Both the position numbers and the translations under genes were made by a program. This document shows, one piece after another, positions 52,396 through 60,721 of a stretch of DNA of 60,721 bases; position 1 is the first letter of the stretch; the number at the start of each line of letters is the position of its first letter. The stretch spans positions 1-60,721 of the forward strand of contig CAMPYJ010000013.1 of assembly GCA_946998205.1 (NCBI GenBank), written 5' to 3'. The notes beneath the pieces were generated by a model. The model did not search any database. It saw only the letters and a list, made by a program, of their open reading frames with translations, and was not told the origin of the DNA. The stretch comes from an uncultured Prevotella sp. Lineage in GTDB: Bacteria > Bacteroidota > Bacteroidia > Bacteroidales > Bacteroidaceae.

Positions 52396-55365
52396 ATGAG
52401 GAAATTATTACTGGTAATATCTTTGTTCATCAACGCCATTGCACTATGCGCGCAAAAGAGCGAAGTGGTTCTCCAATCAAGCATGGAGTATGGAAAAGTG
52501 CTGGAGTTCTCCGCCAACATGGTGCAAGGCAGCACCGTGAAAATTGACTGGGGCGACGGAGACGTCAAGGAGCACGACACCAAGACCACATGGGGCACCC
52601 CGGCCCGCATTACCGGCAAGTCGTTGGGCAGAACCATCCACATCTACGGCAACCTAAAGGAACTAACCGTCAGCAAAAGCAAGCTCACCTCCTTACAACT
52701 GGTCAACCAAGACGGATTGACACTGCTGGACGCCAGTGACAACGAACTGACGTTCGAGAATTTGGACTTGAGCGGAGCGCCCAACCTGCAGAACCTCAAT
52801 TTGGACAACAACGATATCGTAAGGCTCAACCTGATGCCCTTTGAAAAGCTGCAATTGTTCTCAATCAACAACAACCACAGGTTCACTACGGCCGTCTTTG
52901 CCGATAAGAACGTCTTGCAGAACATCAGCATCAGCAATGGCGACTTGGCTCACTTCTATCCGAAGCCCATGCCAGAATTGCTGTACCTGACGCTCGACAA
53001 CGGTGACTTGACGGAATTTGAGCTGAATGACAACTACCCCAAACTGCAAAAGCTGTCATTGGCCGGACACAAGAATCTTGAGCGGTTGGACATCACCACC
53101 CTGCCCCAGCTGGAAGAGTTGAACATTTCTCATACGGCCATCTCTGTGATCAACACCACGCGGAACAAACAACTCACCACCTTAAAGGCTGCCCACACAC
53201 AACTAAGAAACCTGTCGCTTACCTACAACACGAACGTTCAAACCATTGACGTTGCATGTACAAAGATCTCCAGACTGGACGTGAGCAAGCTCAGCAGATT
53301 GAGGGACATCACGATTGACAGCACCGACATCGACCGTCTCGACCTGACCGGCAAGATGTACCTCAGCACCATCCGCGCGCGAAACACGAAGATAGAATTT
53401 CTCGACATGCACGATGAAGTGGGCTATAACGGCCTGAGGTGGCTCGACCTTCGTGACAACAAGTACATGACGCCACAATCACTCAACTTTACGTTCAAGA
53501 TGATGCCATACCACCGTGGCACATCTTGGTCGCCCAATGTGTTGATCAGCGGCATTCCTGGTGCCGGGACAGCCGACACCAGCCTGCTGTCTTACGACGA
53601 AGACAACAGCTACAAGTCAGACGTCAAGGGTGACGGATCGGCTTCGATGGTACCCGTCAACATCACAATCAACAACGCCGCAGGGGGTGCGATAGCGTTG
53701 ACACAGATGCAAGACGACAACTCTTGGAAGGCTGTCTCGACAAAGGCTATACCCGGTTACCCCATCTCTGTGAAGGCAACCCCACGGGCTGATTACGTTT
53801 TCGCAGGTATCAAGGTGAACGGCAAGCTTTATGAGGACACCATATTCGTTACCTCTACCGACGCGACCGTAGAACCGGTATTCCGATCATCAGCCGATGA
53901 CGAGGTCATCAAACTGACGGTAGAGCCCGGAAGCAAGCAACAATATTTCCTGGGAGGCGACCAACCAAGCAGCGTCATATTCATCGACTGGGGTGACGGC
54001 GAGAAGAAACCCTACCCCATCAACGATGGCAAGACGACGGTAACAAACGAGACAGGAGCAGCCGGCAACACCATCACGATAAGCGGACCGGTGACATACG
54101 CCGACTTCGGGAGCTTCCCCAACTATGGCATCAACAACAACATTACAGCCATTAACTTAACCAAGGCGAACAAACTGCGTACCATCAGCCTGTATTTCAA
54201 CAACATCAAGAAAATTGATGTTAGCAATCTAAGTCAATTAGAGGATCTTGACTTGGCCTACACGGGCATGTCGGCTCTTGACATCAGCCACAATCCTAAG
54301 CTGCGAAAGCTGCGCGCCTACGGCAACAAATTGAGCGCACTGGACATCACGAAGGCTCCTGAGCTGACTTATCTGGACGTGAAATCGAACAAGCTCGAAG
54401 AGCTGAACACGACAAACAACAACAAACTGGAAACGCTCCTGGCGCAAAACAACCTGCTCACGTCATTGGACGTATCGGCCATGAGCAACCTCGTTGAACT
54501 GGATTTCTCCAACAACCAAATCTCGAACGTAAACGTCACGAATGCGGTGAACCTGAAGAAACTGGGAGCCAGCGATAACAAACTGACCTCGGTTGACTTG
54601 AGCAAGAACGCAAGACTGCAAACCGTTCTTCTGGACAAGAACCAACTTGAAGCACTCGACTTGAGCCATCAAAACAGCTTGACACTTGTTCAGGTTGGTG
54701 GAAACGGCTGGGACGCATGTACTTTGAACGACCTGTACTACTCTCTGAACGAATATCCCGAACTTCAAGATCATAGCACACCTACCGGCTGCACATTGTG
54801 GGTGGCCGACACACAGTCTGCACACAAGAACGATGCGGAACATGCCGAGAGTGACATTGCCGCCAGCAAAGGTTGGAAACTGAATCAAGCAGGCGACGGA
54901 ACTGGGTGCAACATGGCACACATCACCGTCTTGGAGACGACCAACGGCACCGTGAAGCTAAAGGATGCCAAAGGCAACGAGGTGAAAAGCGGCGACAAGG
55001 TTGAAAAGAACAGCATCGTAACCGTTGAGGCAACACCTGCCAGCGGATACGCAGTGGCATCAGTCAGAGCCAACGGAAAGAACGTCGAAAACCGTCAATT
55101 CACCGTGACCAGGGCTACCGACGTGATGGTAAGGTTCACCACCTGCAATGGCATCGAGACCGCTAAGGCAGGTTCAGTGACCGTGACCGCGGCGCAACGG
55201 GCCGTGATCATCAAGACTGACAACGCCGCAAAAGTAGCTATTTTTACGACCAACGGACAGAAGATACACGAAGCAACCATTGATGGAACACAGACGGTAC
55301 AACTCATTCCCGGCCTGTACATCGTGAAAGTGGGCAACGTGAGGAAAACCATTCTGGTAAGATAA
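52396..55365 (+). CDS. Secreted leucine-rich repeat protein with duplicated architecture and T9SS-like C-terminus
   Basis: A 989-residue secreted protein with a signal peptide (cleavage near ALCAQ, residue 20). It seems built of two similar halves. The first has a beta domain with the motif IDWGDGD (about 51), then a run of leucine-rich repeats (about 80-370) and a short bacterial-repeat-like domain (about 415-505). The second has FIDWGDGEKK (about 530), more leucine-rich repeats (about 580-790) and a second bacterial-repeat-like domain (about 845-910). The last 75 residues (KVAIFTTNGQKI to GLYIVKVGNVRKTILV) fit a type IX secretion sorting domain. A role in adhesion or ligand binding is inferred. 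It is a single gene with a strong terminator. Confidence 0.85.
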   Translation: MRKLLLVISLFINAIALCAQKSEVVLQSSMEYGKVLEFSANMVQGSTVKIDWGDGDVKEHDTKTTWGTPARITGKSLGRTIHIYGNLKELTVSKSKLTSLQLVNQDGLTLLDASDNELTFENLDLSGAPNLQNLNLDNNDIVRLNLMPFEKLQLFSINNNHRFTTAVFADKNVLQNISISNGDLAHFYPKPMPELLYLTLDNGDLTEFELNDNYPKLQKLSLAGHKNLERLDITTLPQLEELNISHTAISVINTTRNKQLTTLKAAHTQLRNLSLTYNTNVQTIDVACTKISRLDVSKLSRLRDITIDSTDIDRLDLTGKMYLSTIRARNTKIEFLDMHDEVGYNGLRWLDLRDNKYMTPQSLNFTFKMMPYHRGTSWSPNVLISGIPGAGTADTSLLSYDEDNSYKSDVKGDGSASMVPVNITINNAAGGAIALTQMQDDNSWKAVSTKAIPGYPISVKATPRADYVFAGIKVNGKLYEDTIFVTSTDATVEPVFRSSADDEVIKLTVEPGSKQQYFLGGDQPSSVIFIDWGDGEKKPYPINDGKTTVTNETGAAGNTITISGPVTYADFGSFPNYGINNNITAINLTKANKLRTISLYFNNIKKIDVSNLSQLEDLDLAYTGMSALDISHNPKLRKLRAYGNKLSALDITKAPELTYLDVKSNKLEELNTTNNNKLETLLAQNNLLTSLDVSAMSNLVELDFSNNQISNVNVTNAVNLKKLGASDNKLTSVDLSKNARLQTVLLDKNQLEALDLSHQNSLTLVQVGGNGWDACTLNDLYYSLNEYPELQDHSTPTGCTLWVADTQSAHKNDAEHAESDIAASKGWKLNQAGDGTGCNMAHITVLETTNGTVKLKDAKGNEVKSGDKVEKNSIVTVEATPASGYAVASVRANGKNVENRQFTVTRATDVMVRFTTCNGIETAKAGSVTVTAAQRAVIIKTDNAAKVAIFTTNGQKIHEATIDGTQTVQLIPGLYIVKVGNVRKTILVR

Positions 55366-55399
55366 ACCCGTTAACGGCCATGGTCACGCATTTTGTAAA

Positions 55400-55431
55400 A
55401 ACCCCAGCCTGCACGTCTGCAGGCTGGGGTT
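55400..55431 (+). terminator. Terminator of the LRR protein gene
   Basis: A 14-bp GC-rich stem, AACCCCAGCCTGCA (55400-55413) with its complement (55418-55431) and loop CGTC. The T tract after it is weak. It lies 35 bp after the stop. Confidence 0.8.
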
Positions 55432-55461
55432 CTTGCTCATGAAGCCCCGTTCGGGGGCATT

Positions 55462-55490
55462 AAAAAAAGGCATCGCCACATGTGGCGCGC
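55462..55490 (-). terminator. Terminator of the 29-residue small gene
   Basis: On the minus strand GGCGCGCCACATGTGGCGATGCC forms a stem around the palindrome CGCCACATGTGGCG (55474-55487), followed by a run of seven T (55462-55468). A smaller hairpin, CCTTTC with GAAAGG, lies at 55524-55542, nearer the stop. Confidence 0.65.
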
Positions 55491-55550
55491 CTCATTAACA
55501 TATTATTAAATAAAATAAATTCTCCTTTCAAAAGATGAAAGGCAAGATTT

Positions 55551-55640
55551 TTACTTGCTGTTCAAGTTAATCTTGCTTCCCAAATGAATAGCCTGTGCTA
55601 CTGATACAGCTACAACAGCTAAAGTCATAATCGTTACCAT
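55551..55640 (-). CDS. Small protein of 29 residues, predicted membrane peptide
   Basis: A 29-codon frame from ATG at 55640 to TAA at 55551. The N-terminal half is hydrophobic (MVTIMTLAVVAVSVAQAIHL), and the tail is polar and basic. It is backed by a full promoter (55692-55723), a ribosome binding site AGAAAGG 10 bp before the ATG, and a downstream hairpin with a T7 run (55462-55490), all on the same strand. This gives a transcript of about 220 nt. I know no family for it. It could also be an RNA with regulatory function that happens to hold a frame, but the sites are in the right places for translation. Confidence 0.65.
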   Translation of the reverse strand: MVTIMTLAVVAVSVAQAIHLGSKINLNSK

Positions 55641-55691
55641 AATCTTTTACCTTTCTTTTAAATTTGTTATCCTTTTATCTTTTTGACGGTG

Positions 55692-55723
55692 CAAAGATAC
55701 AACCGGCTTGCTGTGTGCGCAAA
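55692..55723 (-). promoter_or_regulatory. Promoter of the 29-residue small gene
   Basis: On the minus strand TTTG (55720-55723), 20 bp, TATCTTTG (55692-55699). This is among the best consensus matches in the window. Confidence 0.8.
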
Positions 55724-55814
55724 CATTTACGCTTATAAGTCGTTTTTCATGCCATTTTGTTGATGCAAATCAAAGATGCAAGCAATAAGACGGACATAAA
55801 AACCCCATTATTTA

Positions 55815-55846
55815 TTTGGTCATCCACCAATATTACGCTACATTTG
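55815..55846 (+). promoter_or_regulatory. Promoter of the flippase-like gene
   Basis: TTTG (55815-55818), 20 bp, TACATTTG (55839-55846). It sets the leader so that the start at 55904 is favoured over the longer form from 55757, which would begin before the transcription start. Confidence 0.78.
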
Positions 55847-55903
55847 CAGGGTATATCTCACACGCCAGCATCATCAAACAAACCACATAACAAACGGCCC
55901 TTC

Positions 55904-56929
55904 ATGAAACAAGCCACCCATCAAACCTTGAACATAGCGCTTTCCATACTCCTTGGCAGCGCCATCCTATACTGGATGTACCGCGACTTTGACTTTCAAC
56001 TCATCAAGAACGTGGTGCTGCATGAGATGGACTGGAGCTGGATGTGGCTGTCGTTTCCGTTCGGAATATTGGCCGAAGCCTTTCGAGGTTGGCGTTGGAA
56101 ACAGACGTTGCTGCCCATGGATGAGCGCTCAAGGGCATCGGTGAGGGTTCACTCCGTATTCCTGTCGTATGCCGTCAGCTTGTTGATTCCGCGCATGGGC
56201 GAGTTCGCACGCTGCGGCGTTTTAAGCCGGTTTGACGACGTGTCGTTTCCCAAAGCATTGGGAACCGTGGTGACCGAGCGCATCATCGACTCCCTGTTGG
56301 TGCTGCTCATCACCGCACTCACGCTGACAGCTCAAATCAAGATATTCGATACTTTTTTCGTAAACACAGGCACCAGCATCGACGCGATACTGCGGCAGTT
56401 CTCCACCGCCGGCTACATTGTCACGGCCATCTGCGCCATGGCGGTGTTGGTGTTGGCGTTCTTCCTGCTGAAACGACTGTCAATATATAATAAGGTGAAA
56501 ACCACTTTGCATGACATCGGGCAAGGAATCGCTTCATTTCGACAGGTAAAAAACGCGCCTTTGTTCATCACCTACACCATATTAATATGGTTATGCTACT
56601 TCCTGCATTACTATCTCACCTTCTTTTGCTTTGACGCCACCGCCCGTTTAGGACTGTCGTGCGCGTTGGTAACGTTCATCGTAGGCTCCATCGCCGTCAT
56701 CGTACCGACGCCAAACGGAGCCGGCCCCTGGCATTTTGCCGTCAAGACGATGCTGATTTTGTACGGAGTGGCTGAAACCGACGCCCTGTACTTCGTGCTG
56801 ATCGTACACTCCGTGCAAACCCTTCTGGTGGCTGCACTGGGCATATACGCGTGGATAGCCCTGTCGTTCACAAAGAAAAAACTCAAGCGCGTGAAGGCAG
56901 GAAAAATCGTTCTGCCCGCGCGAGAATGA
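55904..56929 (+). CDS. Flippase-like/lysylphosphatidylglycerol synthase transmembrane family protein
   Basis: A 341-residue inner-membrane protein with about eight hydrophobic segments, fitting the YbhN/LPG-synthase transmembrane domain family (PF03706). Visible blocks are RGWRWKQTLLPM, SLLIPRMGEFARCG, VVTERIIDSLLVLLITALT and IVPTPNGAGPWHFAV, the last a family signature. Members move lipid-linked molecules across membranes or modify lipids; the role here is unknown. The start at 55904 is preferred because the promoter lies at 55815-55846. Confidence 0.85.
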   Translation: MKQATHQTLNIALSILLGSAILYWMYRDFDFQLIKNVVLHEMDWSWMWLSFPFGILAEAFRGWRWKQTLLPMDERSRASVRVHSVFLSYAVSLLIPRMGEFARCGVLSRFDDVSFPKALGTVVTERIIDSLLVLLITALTLTAQIKIFDTFFVNTGTSIDAILRQFSTAGYIVTAICAMAVLVLAFFLLKRLSIYNKVKTTLHDIGQGIASFRQVKNAPLFITYTILIWLCYFLHYYLTFFCFDATARLGLSCALVTFIVGSIAVIVPTPNGAGPWHFAVKTMLILYGVAETDALYFVLIVHSVQTLLVAALGIYAWIALSFTKKKLKRVKAGKIVLPARE

Positions 56930-57013
56930 CAAAAAAGACAATTTATTCATCACGAGTTGGCAGCAATGCGCGGCAAAAGCCACATGCGACAACTCGAAAC
57001 AAAACAAGATACT

Positions 57014-58471
57014 ATGAGTGAAATTAAAGATCTGAAACCTACTTGCGTATGGCGCAACTTTGACGCGCTGACGCAGGTGCCGCGTCCCTCCGGACATCTT
57101 GAGAAAGTACAACAGTTCTTACTCGACTTCGCAAAGCGCGCAGGTGTCGAGGCTTATGTGGACAAAGCCAAGAACATGGTGATGAAGAAGGCAGCCACCG
57201 CAGGCATGGAGAACAGAAAGACGGTCATCCTGCAAGCACACATGGACATGGTTCCGCAAAAGTCGCCGCAGAGCAGCCACGACTTTGAAACCGATGCGAT
57301 ACAGACTTGGATCGACGGCGAATGGGTGAAGGCAAGGAACACCACCCTGGGAGCCGACAACGGAATGGGCGTTGCCGCCATCATGGCTGTCTTGGAAGAC
57401 AAGAATTTGAAACATGGCCCGATAGAAGCTCTCATCACCGCCGACGAAGAGACAGGCATGTTTGGCGCCAACGACTTGCCCGAAGGCGAGCTGGATGGCG
57501 ACATCCTCATGAACTTAGATTCAGAAACGTGGGGAAAATTCGTCATTGGCAGCGCCGGCGGCATTGACGTCACCGCCGAACTGGATTACAAAGAGGCGGT
57601 GACAGACGCCACGGACAAGGCCGTGAAGGTAACACTTTCGGGTCTCCGCGGCGGACACTCGGGCTTGGAGATACATGAGGGACGCGGCAATGCCAACAAA
57701 CTGATGGTTCGACTGGTACACGAAGCGATACGCGAACTCGATGCTCGGTTGGCCACATGGCATGGCGGCAACATGCGCAACGCCATTCCCTTCAAGGCCG
57801 AAGTGGTGCTCACGCTGCCGAAAGAAAACGTTCCTGCGCTGATAGAGATGGCAGCCGACTGGAAAGAAACGTTCACGCAAGAATACAAGGACATTGAGAG
57901 CGGCGTCGAACTGACAGCCGAAGAGACGGACACTCCGCCCACACAGGTTCCCCAAGCCATACAAGACAACCTCATCGACGCCATCTATGCCTGCCACGAT
58001 GGCGTGATACGCATGATACCATCCATCCCCACAGTGGTGGAAACCTCATCCAACTTGGCCATCATTGACATAGAAGCGGGCAAAGCCGCATTTAAGATTT
58101 TGGCTCGCTCGTCCAACGAGTCCATGAAGACCTACATCGGAGAGACCCTGCAAAGCTGCTTCAACATGGCGGGAATGAAAGTAACGTTCAGCGGAAGTTA
58201 CGGCGGATGGGATCCGAACCCAGACAGTGAGCTGCTCAAATTGCTGATGAAGGTGTACAAAGAGCAAAACCATGAAGAGGGTATCGTACAGGTAGACCAC
58301 GCCGGCTTGGAGTGTTCCATCATCTTGGGCAAATACCCTCACCTGGACGTTGTATCGTTCGGGCCCACCATCCGCAGTCCGCACACCACGACAGAGCGAT
58401 GCCTCATCAGCACGGTAGAACCTTTCTGGAACCTGCTGAAGAAAGCGCTGGAGGAGGTTCCCGTGAAGTAA
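57014..58471 (+). CDS. pepD: Aminoacyl-histidine dipeptidase (carnosinase type)
   Basis: A 485-residue cytosolic M20 zinc dipeptidase. Metal-site blocks are LQAHMDMVPQK, LGADNGMGVAAIMAVLE, TADEETGMFGA and MNLDSE, and a C-terminal HAGLECSIIL. It has a dimerisation-domain insert GLRGGHSGLEIHEGRGNANK. I start at 57014 (MSEIKD), the usual N-terminus; 19 extra upstream codons are not conserved in kind. It is followed by a terminator. Confidence 0.93.
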   Translation: MSEIKDLKPTCVWRNFDALTQVPRPSGHLEKVQQFLLDFAKRAGVEAYVDKAKNMVMKKAATAGMENRKTVILQAHMDMVPQKSPQSSHDFETDAIQTWIDGEWVKARNTTLGADNGMGVAAIMAVLEDKNLKHGPIEALITADEETGMFGANDLPEGELDGDILMNLDSETWGKFVIGSAGGIDVTAELDYKEAVTDATDKAVKVTLSGLRGGHSGLEIHEGRGNANKLMVRLVHEAIRELDARLATWHGGNMRNAIPFKAEVVLTLPKENVPALIEMAADWKETFTQEYKDIESGVELTAEETDTPPTQVPQAIQDNLIDAIYACHDGVIRMIPSIPTVVETSSNLAIIDIEAGKAAFKILARSSNESMKTYIGETLQSCFNMAGMKVTFSGSYGGWDPNPDSELLKLLMKVYKEQNHEEGIVQVDHAGLECSIILGKYPHLDVVSFGPTIRSPHTTTERCLISTVEPFWNLLKKALEEVPVK

Positions 58472-58548
58472 CAGAATTAAAACCGATTCATAAAAACAGT
58501 TAGATTCATGGAAGAATCCGCATTCATCCATGACATCAAACCTATCAT

Positions 58549-58590
58549 AAAGCCGACGTGCGAGCCAAAAGCCACGCATGCCGGCTTTTT
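58549..58590 (+). terminator. Terminator of pepD
   Basis: AAAGCCG and CGGCTTT pair, with a further CGTGCG/CGCATG stem inside (one A-C mismatch), followed by TTTTT. Confidence 0.7.
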
Positions 58591-58663
58591 ATGTGTACGG
58601 CCTTGAATGCCTATAAATCTTAAAAAAGCAATGAGGTAATGGACAAATTGATTTTTTTTGCGT

Positions 58664-58671
58664 ACTTTTGC
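58664..58671 (+). promoter_or_regulatory. -7 box of the carboxyltransferase gene
   Basis: TACTTTTG, about 33 bp before the start codon, in a T-rich setting without a good -33 element. Confidence 0.55.
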
Positions 58672-58703
58672 AACACCGTTTTAAGGTTGATAAGTAGAAA
58701 GTT

Positions 58704-60479
58704 ATGAAGAAAAAAATACAGTTTAGTCTCATCTACAGAGACATGTGGCAATCTTCCGGAAAGTTTCAGCCACGCAAAGATCAATTAGAACGCATTGCTC
58801 CAATCATTATAGAGATGGGCTGTTTTGCTCGTGTAGAAACTAATGGAGGTGCTTTTGAACAAGTAAATTTATTGGCAGGCGAGAACCCTAACGACGCCGT
58901 GCGCGCCTTTTGCGCGCCGTTCAACAAGGTGGGCATCAAGACACACATGCTCGACCGCGGGCTGAACGCATTGCGCATGTATCCCGTACCCGACGACGTG
59001 CGCGCCATGATGTACCGCGTGAAACACGCGCAAGGCGTGGACATTCCCCGCATCTTCGACGGTTTGAACGACGTTCGCAACATCATTCCAAGCATCAAGT
59101 GGGCGAAAGAAGCGGGCATGACGCCGCAGGGAACCCTTTGCATCACCACCTCTCCCATCCACACCTTGGACTATTATGCCCGAATGGCTGACACGTTGAT
59201 AGCGGCGGGCGCGGAAGAAATCTGCCTGAAAGACATGGCCGGCATCGGACAGCCCACCTTCCTGGGACAGTTAACCAAGATGATAAAAGACAAACATCCG
59301 GAAATCACCCTCGAGTATCACGGCCACTCGGGTCCCGGACTGTCGATGGCATCAATGTTGGAAGTAGCCAAGAACGGCATCGACATCTTGGATGTGGCCA
59401 TCGAACCCCTGTCATGGGGCAAGGTACACCCTGACGTCATCTCGGTGCAGAGCATGCTGAAGACGGCCGGGTTCGATGTTCCCGACATCAATATGGATGC
59501 TTACATGAAGGCTCGTGCATTGACTCAAGAGTTCATAGACGACTGGTTGGGCTACTTCATCAATCCGCAGAACAAGTTCATGAGCTCACTATTGCTGGGC
59601 TGTGGCTTGCCCGGCGGCATGATGGGCAGCATGATGGCCGACCTGGCCGGCATTCATGGCACCATCAACAACATCCGCAAGAAGAAGGGAGAGAAAGAAC
59701 TTTCCGCCGATGACATGCTCATCAAGCTGTTCGATGAAGTGGCATATGTATGGCCGCGCGTGGGCTACCCACCCTTGGTAACGCCTTTCTCACAGTACAC
59801 CAAGAACATAGCGCTGATGAACCTGTTGACCATGGAGCAGGGAAAGGGCAGATTCGTCATGATGGACGATTCGATGTGGGGCATGATACTCGGCAAGAGC
59901 GGCAAGGTGCCGGGCAAGGTAGACCAAGTATTAGTTGACCTCGCGAAGGAAAAGGGATACGAGTTCACCGACGCCGACCCACACACGCTGCTGCAAAACA
60001 ACTTGGACGACTTCAAGAAAGAGATGAAGGAAAACGGCTGGGACTTTGGCAAAGACGACGAAGAGCTGTTCGAATTGGCCATGCACCCCGAGCAATACCG
60101 CAACTACAAGAGCGGACAGGCGAAGAAAAACTTCCTGGCTGACCTGCAAAAGGCGAAAGACGCGAAACTCGGCAGCAAGGTGTCGAAAGAAGAACTCACC
60201 GCATTCAAGCACGCGAAAGCTGACGCGATCGTGGCTCCGGTAAAGGGACAAGTGTTCTGGGAGTTCAATGGCGAGGGCGAATGTGCACCTTCTGTTGAGC
60301 CGTATATCGGCAAAGAGTACGCCGAGGGCGACAAACTGTGTTACATACAAGCGCCTTGGGGCGAGTTCGTGGAGATACCCGCGGCCTTAGGAGGCAAGCT
60401 GGTTGAGATCAACGCCAAGCAGGGAAGCAAGCTGAACAAGGGCGACGTGATTGCTTACATCGAGCGCCCGCGGGCTTGA
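58704..60479 (+). CDS. Oxaloacetate decarboxylase alpha/pyruvate carboxylase B-type carboxyltransferase, biotin lysine not seen
   Basis: A 591-residue enzyme of the carboxyltransferase family that moves a carboxyl group between biotin and oxaloacetate or pyruvate. The carboxyltransferase domain (about 1-300) has YRDMWQSSGKF (the RDxxQS motif), the catalytic lysine in ICLKDMAGIGQPT, and the metal ligands in EYHGHSGPG. The C-terminal region (about 505-591) resembles a biotinyl domain, but the usual AMKM block reads IQAPWGEF, with no lysine. The carrier may be a separate biotin protein elsewhere. It is a single gene with a strong terminator. Confidence 0.85.
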   Translation: MKKKIQFSLIYRDMWQSSGKFQPRKDQLERIAPIIIEMGCFARVETNGGAFEQVNLLAGENPNDAVRAFCAPFNKVGIKTHMLDRGLNALRMYPVPDDVRAMMYRVKHAQGVDIPRIFDGLNDVRNIIPSIKWAKEAGMTPQGTLCITTSPIHTLDYYARMADTLIAAGAEEICLKDMAGIGQPTFLGQLTKMIKDKHPEITLEYHGHSGPGLSMASMLEVAKNGIDILDVAIEPLSWGKVHPDVISVQSMLKTAGFDVPDINMDAYMKARALTQEFIDDWLGYFINPQNKFMSSLLLGCGLPGGMMGSMMADLAGIHGTINNIRKKKGEKELSADDMLIKLFDEVAYVWPRVGYPPLVTPFSQYTKNIALMNLLTMEQGKGRFVMMDDSMWGMILGKSGKVPGKVDQVLVDLAKEKGYEFTDADPHTLLQNNLDDFKKEMKENGWDFGKDDEELFELAMHPEQYRNYKSGQAKKNFLADLQKAKDAKLGSKVSKEELTAFKHAKADAIVAPVKGQVFWEFNGEGECAPSVEPYIGKEYAEGDKLCYIQAPWGEFVEIPAALGGKLVEINAKQGSKLNKGDVIAYIERPRA

Positions 60480-60508
60480 TGAGCTTGTCATAACGTAACA
60501 CAACATAC

Positions 60509-60551
60509 AACTCATCTTCGGGCACTTTCATGCCTGAAGATGAGTTTTTTT
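60509..60551 (+). terminator. Terminator of the carboxyltransferase gene
   Basis: A 16-bp stem (60509-60524 with 60531-60546, one G-T pair) followed by T7. MITE copy F starts 2 bp after the T run. Confidence 0.9.
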
Positions 60552-60552
60552 A

Positions 60553-60721
60553 GGGCGGTTCTATAAATTAGCTTTGACAGATTGTGAGACTATTTTTGAG
60601 GTCAATTTGTTTGTGAGTGAAGGAGTATAGCGAGCTATACGACTGAACGAACAAGCAAATTGAACCAAAAAGAGTCCACAAGATGACAAAACGTAAAACG
60701 AATGACATAAAAAAACTTTAC
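60553..60721 (+). mobile_element. MITE-like element, copy F (cut by window end)
   Basis: The left end (GGGCGGTTCTATAAATTAGC) and interior match copies D and E, with the central palindrome. It runs to the last base of the window. It lacks the 66-bp insert at the site used in copy C. The left flank is TTTA. Confidence 0.88.

Noticed and set aside
55757..55903. Longer start for the flippase-like protein
   Set aside because: The promoter at 55815-55846 would start transcription after this ATG, and the extra residues are not membrane-like.

Overview
The window reads as a chromosomal segment of a Bacteroidales bacterium, most likely a Prevotella-type organism. The signs are many TAnnTTTG -7 boxes (several with TTTG 19-20 bp upstream), a SusC/SusD pair, many acid-tailed lipoproteins, DUF4369 and DUF5689 proteins, a classical menaquinone cluster, and a leucine-rich repeat protein with a type IX secretion-like C-terminus. 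There is no phage, integrase, insertion-sequence transposase, rRNA operon or CRISPR array. Species is not determined.

Layout. 0-1.5 kb: queuosine-precursor transporter and queF behind a preQ1-I-like riboswitch. 1.7-5.8 kb: asnA and a GH3 glucosidase. 6.2-11 kb: tRNA-Arg(CCG), pepT, trxB, glutathione peroxidase, udk and a UDG-superfamily glycosylase. 11.3-25.4 kb: an accessory outer-membrane region with a secreted EEP-family nuclease or phosphatase, a TonB receptor operon with DUF5689 and choice-of-anchor-J lipoproteins, a SusC/SusD pair, rpmE2, a secreted DNA/RNA endonuclease and a small lipoprotein. 25.6-33.8 kb: aroB, then a men operon (hotdog thioesterase, menF, menD, menB, a four-helix protein, menC, menE). 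Chorismate made by the aroB pathway feeds menF. 34.4-39.9 kb: nrdA, nrdB, a YhiN-type flavoprotein and a NUDIX hydrolase. 39.9-48.6 kb: mfd, a GT2 mannosyltransferase-like enzyme, plsC, a metallophosphoesterase, pyrC and a DUF4369 lipoprotein. 49-51.6 kb: a small membrane protein, ftsB/divIC and dnaX. 52.4-60.5 kb: the LRR surface protein, a 29-residue small gene, a flippase-like membrane protein, pepD and a carboxyltransferase.

The most unusual content is between the genes. Six copies of a MITE-like element (terminal inverted repeat GGGCGGTTCTATAAATTA, about 193 bp, 4-bp target duplications at three of four complete copies) lie in intergenic gaps. A second family, a 66-bp hairpin repeat, forms the 5' leaders of three minus-strand genes; its edge supplies the TAnnTTTG promoter box. 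One 65-bp unit of this second repeat is inserted inside MITE copy C and apparently also in copy A, and copy B looks like a deletion product of such a composite. Degenerate GTTCAA, G-rich and GGCC-rich repeats sit at gene ends and inside the men operon.
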